Shown: in pieces, positions 59,139 through 64,000 of the stretch
Numbering within the stretch: position 1 is the first letter of the stretch
Layout of the letters: each line of letters begins with the position of its first letter
Origin: Pseudomonas sp. QTF5
GTDB taxonomy: Bacteria > Pseudomonadota > Gammaproteobacteria > Pseudomonadales > Pseudomonadaceae
Assembly (NCBI RefSeq): GCF_000512695.2
Contig: NZ_AZRW02000020.1
Span: 1-64,000 of the forward strand
Length of the DNA stretch: 64,000 nucleotides
Direction of reading: 5' to 3'
Notes under the pieces: model-generated
The model's input: the letters and a program-made list of their open reading frames with translations, nothing else
The model's database searches: none
What the model was told of the DNA's origin: nothing
Position numbers and translations under genes: made by a program

Positions 59139-59546
59139 TTAATCCGTAGAACCACGAGACGCCAACTCTTTCAATTTGAGTTCGGCCAACGGATGCCCGG
59201 CCTTCGCCGCCATTTCCCACCAGCGAGCCGCTTCAGCCGGATCCGGCGCCTTGCTCGGTGTACCGGCCAGGCTGATCACACCAACCTGATACGCTGCCTT
59301 GCCATCCCCCGCCAACGCGGCCAGGCGCAGTAATCGCACACCCTCCTCGCGCGCACCAAGACCGACGCCGCGAAAGGTCAGAATATGGCCGTAGAAGCTC
59401 TGGGCGCCGACATCACCCAGGTTGGCCATACGGGCGAACTGGCCCTCGAGCCATCTCCAGCCTCGCGGCTGACGTACAAACCATGACCAGTGAAACAATC
59501 GGCGGGCCAGCCAGTAACTGGCCCGCGCCTTGAGTCGTAAAAACAC
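59139..59546 (-). CDS. Sel1-like repeat protein
   Basis: A 135-residue protein with an N-terminal basic/aromatic region (ASYWLARRLFHWSWFVRQPRGW) and two to three Sel1 repeats (LRLAALAGDGKAAYQVGVIS and WWEMAAKAGHPLAELKLKEL). Such helical repeats bind other proteins. It starts with GTG at 59546 directly after the stop of the preceding gene (TGAGTG), so it is translationally coupled to it. Third gene of a three-gene operon led by an XRE regulator. Confidence 0.82.
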   Translation of the reverse strand: MFLRLKARASYWLARRLFHWSWFVRQPRGWRWLEGQFARMANLGDVGAQSFYGHILTFRGVGLGAREEGVRLLRLAALAGDGKAAYQVGVISLAGTPSKAPDPAEAARWWEMAAKAGHPLAELKLKELASRGSTD

Positions 59547-59918
59547 TCAGGCTTCCGCCGACTCGGGGTACTCGTATTCGAACACTCGTACCACTTCCGA
59601 GGCATGCCAGGACGCGGCAGCCACGCCATCGGACGGGCCGGAGAAGCGCCCGAGGCGCTCGACACATTCGAAGAAGCCGGTGCGCGGCAAGCGGCTGGCG
59701 CCTTGGCTGATCACCAACGAGCTGCGCAACGGCTGCTCGGCTCTGGCATCCAGCGCGGCCAAGTGCTCAAGGGCTGCGGTCAAGGTTTGCATGGCCGGCG
59801 TGGGTAGCTGCAAACGCTCCAGCAACGCCCGATAAGTCAAAAGATGGCGCTGACGACGCGCCTGATCCAGCTCCCCCAACAATCCATCCCAATGTTGACG
59901 ACTGATGCGTACGCTCAC
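59547..59918 (-). CDS. Conserved hypothetical protein linked to an XRE regulator
   Basis: A 123-residue protein with a helical N-terminal half (SVRISRQHWDGLLGELDQAR) and a compact C-terminal half with the notable block PLRSSLVISQGASRLPRTGF and FFECVERLGRFSGPSDGVAA. No catalytic family is recognised. It overlaps the XRE gene upstream by 4 bp (ATGA) and abuts the Sel1 gene downstream. The tight coupling suggests a shared job, but none is known. Confidence 0.8.
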   Translation of the reverse strand: MSVRISRQHWDGLLGELDQARRQRHLLTYRALLERLQLPTPAMQTLTAALEHLAALDARAEQPLRSSLVISQGASRLPRTGFFECVERLGRFSGPSDGVAAASWHASEVVRVFEYEYPESAEA

Positions 59919-60256
59919 GATTCATCCCTCCATCCTGGCACCGTCAATTCCCAGGCGAGGCTGCGGCGAATAGCAGCGTCGGGTTGACGCTCACCGCTTT
60001 CGATCAAGGCGAGATATGACGGGCTGATGCCTACCGTGCGGGCGAGCGCCTCAATGGCGATGCCCTTCCCTTCGCGCAAATTGCGTAGTTGATCCAGACC
60101 CGGAAGAATCTGGTCTGGTGCCGCCGCGGGAGGCACTGTGGCGTCACGCGGTGGTTGTTGCTTGATGCCTGCTGCTTTCAGTAGAGCCTGATACTGAGCC
60201 CATGGCAGAACCGCATATTCGGGTTCGCCTTCGCGTGTAATTATCTGAATATCCAT
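59915..60256 (-). CDS. XRE-family regulator with antitoxin-like N-terminus
   Basis: A 113-residue protein with an N-terminal segment (IQIITREGEPEYAVLPWAQYQALLKAAG, about residues 3-30) that resembles the beta-strand/helix start of Phd/YefM antitoxins, a Pro/Ala linker, and a C-terminal XRE helix-turn-helix (IEALARTVGISPSYLALIES near 73-92). The start at 60256 follows ACGGGGTAGTC. It overlaps the next gene by 4 bp. Probably an autoregulator of this operon; an antitoxin role for the pair is only a hypothesis. Confidence 0.82.
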   Translation of the reverse strand: MDIQIITREGEPEYAVLPWAQYQALLKAAGIKQQPPRDATVPPAAAPDQILPGLDQLRNLREGKGIAIEALARTVGISPSYLALIESGERQPDAAIRRSLAWELTVPGWRDES

Positions 60257-60371
60257 GACTACCCCGTAGGACAACGACACTTAGCGAGTCGGCGCTTTTC
60301 CTTAGAAGTGTAATCCTAACAGCGGCCAAGGTCGCGGGGGGGCATGAATATCTGGAGGATTCTGAATTGGC

Positions 60372-60827
60372 TCAGTTTTTTTTCGGGCCCTGCACCTGTA
60401 ATTGTTCGGGGGTATCAGGCAAGCGTTCGACTACCGCAAGCTTCTCCGGCAGCTGGCGCTTGCGCCAGGCGCGGAAGGCGTTGAGCTCGTCATCGAGGAC
60501 CTTCATCAACCAGGCCAGCACAGCAATGTCGTCGAGCATGCCGAACATCGGGATGAAATCCGGGATTGCATCTATGGGGCTCAGGAAATACATCAGGCCG
60601 GCCACCACCGAAAGCAGTGCTTTCGGGCTGATGGCCCGGTATTCGCCACGCCAGTAAGCGAGGCAGAGAGCTTGCAACAGGCGCAAATCGTCTTTGAGCT
60701 TGCCCAGACGATTACCCTGGCTGGCACCTTTGCTGGCAACCGCGAACAGCAGGGTCGGCAAACGACCACGGGCGAGCAGGCGTCCGGCCAGAGGCAGGAA
60801 ACGAGCGAAATTCCAGGGCGTTTTCAT
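60372..60827 (-). CDS. YkvA-family (DUF1232) membrane protein
   Basis: A 151-residue protein with the YkvA/DUF1232 core KALLSVVAGLMYFLSPIDAI followed by PDFIPMFGMLDDIAVLAWLM, which forms two membrane-embedded helices with the conserved SPIDxIPDF motif. An N-terminal hydrophobic segment (FLPLAGRLLARG) precedes it. The start at 60827 follows GCGGGAGGAACAA, a strong site. Function of the family is unknown. Confidence 0.85.
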   Translation of the reverse strand: MKTPWNFARFLPLAGRLLARGRLPTLLFAVASKGASQGNRLGKLKDDLRLLQALCLAYWRGEYRAISPKALLSVVAGLMYFLSPIDAIPDFIPMFGMLDDIAVLAWLMKVLDDELNAFRAWRKRQLPEKLAVVERLPDTPEQLQVQGPKKN

Positions 60828-60846
60828 TTGTTCCTCCCGCTGAAAT

Positions 60847-60871
60847 GTTATCCACACAAATTGTGGATAAC
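60847..60871. promoter_or_regulatory. Palindrome of two DnaA boxes
   Basis: GTTATCCACA (60847-60856) and TGTGGATAAC (60862-60871) form a perfect inverted repeat around CAAAT. Each arm contains a consensus DnaA box TTATCCACA. It overlaps the 5' end of the YkvA transcript region. No dnaA, dnaN or other oriC gene is in the window, so this is either a DnaA-controlled promoter or a DnaA-binding locus outside oriC. Confidence 0.7.
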
Positions 60872-60952
60872 CTTGTGAACAGAGCTGCATTTCATCGCTG
60901 AAAGCCCCGTTTCATAAGGGCCTGACTCAGATCGGGCGTTTTTTACTCACAT

Positions 60953-60982
60953 AAAAAAACCCCAAGATTTCATTGACTTGGC
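60953..60982 (-). terminator. Minus-strand terminator
   Basis: CCAAG and CTTGG flank a 10-nt loop, followed on the minus strand by GGTTTTTTT. The FKBP gene to the right already has its own terminator, so this one should serve another minus-strand transcript. Confidence 0.65.
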
Positions 60983-61075
60983 GTTCTGGCCCGTCTAGCT
61001 CGAGCGCCCTCACTGGCTATGACTTCAGCGTACCGCATCCGTTCGCTTTGTTTACCTCCACTGAACCCCAGATGC
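60953..61075 (-). ncRNA. Candidate small RNA between FKBP terminator and a second terminator
   Basis: On the minus strand about 120 nt lie between the FKBP terminator (61076-61105) and a second terminator (60953-60982). There is no ORF in between. This is the layout of a small RNA with its own promoter or of a processed 3' UTR. No convincing -35/-10 pair was found and no sRNA family was recognised, so confidence is low. Confidence 0.3.
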
Positions 61076-61107
61076 AACAACGCCCCGCATAAGCGAGGCG
61101 TTGTTTT
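61076..61107. terminator. Terminator of the FKBP gene (works on both strands)
   Basis: AACAACGCC-CGC and GCG-GGCGTTGTT form a 12-bp stem around ATAA, with TT tracts on either side. Confidence 0.85.
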
Positions 61108-61122
61108 CAGAGCAGACGCGAA

Positions 61123-61836
61123 TTACTTGGTGGCGTCTTGTTTTGCTGGATCCTTGATGGCCAGCAGCTCCAGGTCGAATACCAGCACCGAGTTGGCTGG
61201 AATCGCCGGGCTTGGGCTTTGGGCGCCGTAAGCCAGCTCGCTAGGGATGTACAGTTTGTACTTCTCGCCAACGTGCATCAGTTGCAGGCCTTCGACCCAA
61301 CCCGGAATCACACCGCTGACCGGCAGATCGATCGGGCTGCCGCGCTCGACGGAACTGTCGAAAACGGTGCCGTTGGTCAATTTACCGGTGTAATGAACAG
61401 TCACTACGTCGGTCGACTTAGGCTGAGCGCCATCGGCTTTCTTGACCACTTCGTATTGCAGGCCGGAAGCCGTGGTGGTGACACCCGCTTTCTTGCCGTT
61501 CTCTTCGAGGAATTTCTTGCCGGCGGCTGCCGACTCTTCGCTCATCTTGGTCAAACGTTCTTCAGCACGCTTTTGCAGTGCGGCGAAGGCTTCGACCAAC
61601 TCTTCATCTTTCAGCTTCTGTTCTTTCTTGCCGACGGCATCTTCGATGCCCTGGGCTACCGCTTTGGAATCCAGGTCATCCATGCCTTCCTGAGCCAGGC
61701 TTTTGCCCATGTTCAGGCCGATACCGTAGGAAGCTTTTTGCGCCGGGGTTTTCAGCTCTACGCTGGTCTGCGAATCACAACCCGCAAGTACCAGGCCAAC
61801 CAGGGCCACCGCCGCCGCCAACCGATGCTGTTTCAT
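61123..61836 (-). CDS. FKBP-type peptidyl-prolyl isomerase lipoprotein (Mip/FkpA-like)
   Basis: A 237-residue lipoprotein: lipobox VLAGC with Cys20, an N-terminal dimerisation domain (PAQKASYGIGLNMGKSLAQE...), a long helix (AALQKRAEERLTKMSEESAA), and the C-terminal FKBP domain with VTVHYTGKLTNGTVFDSS, GVIPGWVEGLQLMHVGEKYK and SVLVFDLELLAI. It speeds proline isomerisation in secreted or membrane-bound proteins. The start follows AAGGAAATAGC. Aliphatic substrates and membrane of residence are not readable. Confidence 0.92.
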   Translation of the reverse strand: MKQHRLAAAVALVGLVLAGCDSQTSVELKTPAQKASYGIGLNMGKSLAQEGMDDLDSKAVAQGIEDAVGKKEQKLKDEELVEAFAALQKRAEERLTKMSEESAAAGKKFLEENGKKAGVTTTASGLQYEVVKKADGAQPKSTDVVTVHYTGKLTNGTVFDSSVERGSPIDLPVSGVIPGWVEGLQLMHVGEKYKLYIPSELAYGAQSPSPAIPANSVLVFDLELLAIKDPAKQDATK

Positions 61837-62087
61837 GCTATTTCCTTGTTCATGCGCCTAAAGGGCAATCGAGTAAAGCCGCGAGCTTATCAGGCCGCCA
61901 CGACCAATGGCTACCGGCATGAGAGCAGGAAACGTCTGATAAGTTCAGGTGTTTAAACGCATTTCGGCCATAGAAGGATGAAGCTTCTGTCATTTGGCTC
62001 TTACAAACTCAAAGGTCGGTTCCCACAGCCTCTGGCGTAATGGCCTCTTGCCGCACCTCGTCAGCTGAGGCATAAGAGAGCTACAAA

Positions 62088-63938
62088 TTGACAAGGATGT
62101 TTATCTTGCGCCTCATATTCCGCTTGCTGATTCTGATCGCCGTATTACTGGGGCTAGGCCTCGCCATAGTGCTGTATTACGTCGCCAACCCGAAATTGCC
62201 GGTCTGGTCACCGGCGCAACAGGTGAACTATCTGGAGCAATGGAGCGCCGCCGACCGCCAGGCTTACTACTTCACGCCTCAGGGTACCCAGGTCAAAGGT
62301 TTGCGCTATGACTGGTTCAACGCCCTGGAGCTGCCCTTCTCGCAACGCCGATTCGCCGCTCCCGAATACCTCGCACGCTTTGGCTTTCTGATCGACCCGA
62401 GCCAGAAAGCCACGCCGAACAACCCTGGGAACCTGCCCGTCGGCTTTGCCCGTCATCAAAATCCCGGCAGTCAGGACGAGTTTCTGGACATCACCTGCGC
62501 CGCCTGCCACACCGGCGAATTGCGCTTCAATGGCCAGGCCGTGCGCATCGACGGTGGCTCGGCCCAGCATGTGTTGCCGTCCAGCGTTCCTACGCTGCGA
62601 GGCGGCAGTTTCGGACAAGCACTGGTCGCCAGTCTGACCTCGACTTACTACAACCCCTGGAAGTTCGAACGTTTCGCACGAAACGTTCTGGGCCAGGACT
62701 ACGACGCCCGGCATCAACAGTTGCGCAAAGACTTCAAAGTCTCCCTCGATACCTTCTTGAAAGTGGCCTGGAACGACACCCATCGCGGCCTCTACCCCAC
62801 CGAAGAAGGCCCCGGTCGCACTGACGCTTTCGGGCGTATTGCCAACGCCAGCTTCGGCGACGCGATTTCACCCGCCAACTACCGCGTTGCCAATGCTCCG
62901 GTGGACTACCCGCAACTGTGGGAGATGTGGACCTTCGACTGGGTGCAATGGAACGGTTCGGCGCAGCAACCGATGGCCCGTAATATCGGTGAAGCCTTGG
63001 GTGTGGGCGCCACGCTGAATTTCTTCGACAGCAGCGGGCAGCCTTTCAAGGGCGACGACCGCTACCCGTCCAGCGTCAGGGTGCGCGATCTGCACCGGAT
63101 CGAAGAAACCCTGCAACGCCTCAAACCGCCCGCCTGGCCGGAAGCCCTGTTGGGCAACATCGACAAGCCCCTGGCCGCAAAAGGCCGCGAACTGTTCGCT
63201 GAAAACTGCGCCGGATGCCACGTACCTCGCGTCACACAAAGCGACGGCAGACCGGTGCATCATCTGAAATTACTGCCTGTGGAGGTGATTGGCACAGACG
63301 CCGGCGCCGCCAACAACATTGCCGACCATCGCTTCGACCTGACGGCCTTGCAGTGGGATCCGGCAGAGCTTGCGCAACTGGACGTACAACTGCATCCCAA
63401 ACCCACGGAACCATTGGATATGAGCCAGTTGTCAGTGGCCAAGGGACTCGCTTATGTCACTGCTTTCGTGAGCAACCAGGCCTACCGCGAAGCCAATGTG
63501 ACACCTGCAGAGCGCCCGAACCTGGACGGATTCGGCCTGCCGATCGGCGTTCAGGAATTGCGTAGCTACAAAGCCCGACCACTGGCAGGCGTCTGGGCCA
63601 CGCCGCCGTTTCTGCACAACGGTTCGGTTCCGAGTATTTATCAACTGCTCTCGCCCCAGGATGAACGCGCCACCACGTTCTACAAGGGCACCTTCGAATA
63701 CGACCCCAAACATTTGGGTTATCGCACCGAAGCCTTCACCAACGGTTTTGTGTTCGACACGCGCATCACTGGCAATCACAACAGCGGTCATGAATTCCGC
63801 GCAGGCGAGCGCGGCAACGGCGTCATTGGTCGCCTGCTGCAACCGGAGGAACGCTGGGCGCTGCTGGAATACCTGAAAGTGTTGGGCGGCCCGATGGAGT
63901 CACAATTGCCAGACCGCTTTCTCAGTCAAAAGGATTGA
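62088..63938 (+). CDS. Di-heme c-type cytochrome (peroxidase/RoxA-like)
   Basis: A 616-residue protein with an N-terminal membrane anchor (LIFRLLILIAVLLGLGLAIV) and two heme motifs, CAACH (near residue 142) and CAGCH (near residue 380), in the arrangement of RoxA-like rubber oxygenases and bacterial di-heme peroxidases. AGVWATPPFLHNGSVPSIYQ near the C-terminus is a marker of this group. It is likely a periplasmic oxidase or peroxidase. TTG at 62088 is given because AAGAGAGCTACAAA precedes it; ATG at 62097 is possible but has AAGG directly against it. The next gene starts 3 bp after its stop, so they form an operon. Confidence 0.85.
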   Translation: MTRMFILRLIFRLLILIAVLLGLGLAIVLYYVANPKLPVWSPAQQVNYLEQWSAADRQAYYFTPQGTQVKGLRYDWFNALELPFSQRRFAAPEYLARFGFLIDPSQKATPNNPGNLPVGFARHQNPGSQDEFLDITCAACHTGELRFNGQAVRIDGGSAQHVLPSSVPTLRGGSFGQALVASLTSTYYNPWKFERFARNVLGQDYDARHQQLRKDFKVSLDTFLKVAWNDTHRGLYPTEEGPGRTDAFGRIANASFGDAISPANYRVANAPVDYPQLWEMWTFDWVQWNGSAQQPMARNIGEALGVGATLNFFDSSGQPFKGDDRYPSSVRVRDLHRIEETLQRLKPPAWPEALLGNIDKPLAAKGRELFAENCAGCHVPRVTQSDGRPVHHLKLLPVEVIGTDAGAANNIADHRFDLTALQWDPAELAQLDVQLHPKPTEPLDMSQLSVAKGLAYVTAFVSNQAYREANVTPAERPNLDGFGLPIGVQELRSYKARPLAGVWATPPFLHNGSVPSIYQLLSPQDERATTFYKGTFEYDPKHLGYRTEAFTNGFVFDTRITGNHNSGHEFRAGERGNGVIGRLLQPEERWALLEYLKVLGGPMESQLPDRFLSQKD

Positions 63939-63941
63939 CCC

Positions 63942-64000
63942 ATGCTGATCACTCTCTGGTTGCGCCTTGGCGTCTTCCTCGGCAAAACCCTGCTGTGGTT
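63942..64000 (+). CDS. Start of a gene cut by the window end
   Basis: ATG at 63942 opens a frame MLITLWLRLGVFLGKTLLWF that runs off the window. The hydrophobic opening suggests a membrane anchor. It begins 3 bp after the di-heme cytochrome stop and is co-transcribed. In related pseudomonads a catalase-family protein occupies this place, but only 20 codons are visible here so no assignment is firm. Confidence 0.6.
   Translation, partial: MLITLWLRLGVFLGKTLLW

Noticed and set aside
60402..60878. Plus-strand ORF opposite the YkvA gene
   Set aside because: Shadow of the minus-strand gene, which has a strong ribosome binding site and a recognised domain.
1..64000. CRISPR array, insertion sequences, prophage structural genes, rRNA
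   Set aside because: No regular spaced repeats, transposase, integrase, capsid/tail genes or rRNA sequence were seen in the window.

Overview
The window looks like chromosomal DNA of a Pseudomonas, most likely of the P. fluorescens group. The support is the GC-rich coding bias, the gene orders minC-minD-minE-rluA-apeB and aroC-MFS-(mtnB)-mtnD-(mtnC), a urate degradation cluster using puuD/uraH/puuE/uraD/alc/allA, and many intergenic REP pairs of the type GTGGGAGCGGGCTTGCTCGCGAA that are typical of this group. No rRNA, CRISPR array, insertion sequence or prophage structural gene was seen.

Layout. 1-1.2 kb: a HigB/HigA-type toxin-antitoxin pair beside the 3' end of tRNA-Ser(GGA), probably the edge of an integrated element lying to the left. 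1.5-8.6 kb: crotonase, plsC, CorA-type Mg transporter, class I amidotransferase, and a thiolase + FadJ-like beta-oxidation pair. 9-13.3 kb: a c-type cytochrome whose signal peptide looks frameshifted, then the conserved trio of circularly permuted ATP-grasp, alpha-E protein and transglutaminase. 13.6-18.7 kb: RraB, small proteins, ankyrin protein, long-chain acyl-CoA synthetase, and a DUF3509 gene with a sigma-54-like promoter. 19-22.2 kb: a decayed methionine-salvage locus (mtnD intact, mtnC internally deleted, only the 3' end of mtnB left), followed by an MFS gene and aroC. 22.3-30.1 kb: hydrolases, prmB, Smr protein, folE, glutaredoxin-like protein, aminotransferase and MarR regulator.

30.4-39.4 kb: a purine/urate utilisation region: an NCS2 permease, LysE exporter, uraH, puuE-uraD, alc, allA, puuD (membrane urate hydroxylase with cytochrome domain) and an OmpK/Tsx-type porin. 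Together these would take purines or nucleosides in and convert urate through 5-hydroxyisourate, OHCU, allantoin and allantoate to ureidoglycolate and glyoxylate. A shared palindrome (TTTGTATACAAA type) in the NCS2 promoter and in the uraH/puuE divergent region suggests common control by a regulator outside the window.

39.5-46.5 kb: patatin, lipid A acyltransferase, minCDE, RluA-type pseudouridine synthase, M18 aminopeptidase. 46.5-53 kb: a UTRA-type GntR regulator and an ABC importer operon carrying an alkaline-phosphatase-superfamily phosphodiesterase and a HAD phosphatase, probably for a phosphorylated or phosphonate compound; matching TGGNCTAGACCA-like sites lie before both regulator and operon. 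53-64 kb: quinone oxidoreductase, prc protease, an EAL-CBS-GGDEF protein, a small Pseudomonas-type protein with an elaborate structured leader, a three-gene XRE-regulator module, a YkvA protein next to a palindrome of two DnaA boxes, an FKBP lipoprotein, and a di-heme cytochrome followed by a gene cut by the window end.

Most genes are ordinary core functions. The items most worth following up are the half-erased methionine salvage operon, the shared purine-regulon palindrome, the structured leader near 58.7-58.9 kb, the DnaA-box palindrome at 60.85 kb, the orphan terminators that imply small RNAs or attenuators, and the uncharacterised XRE-linked gene trio.
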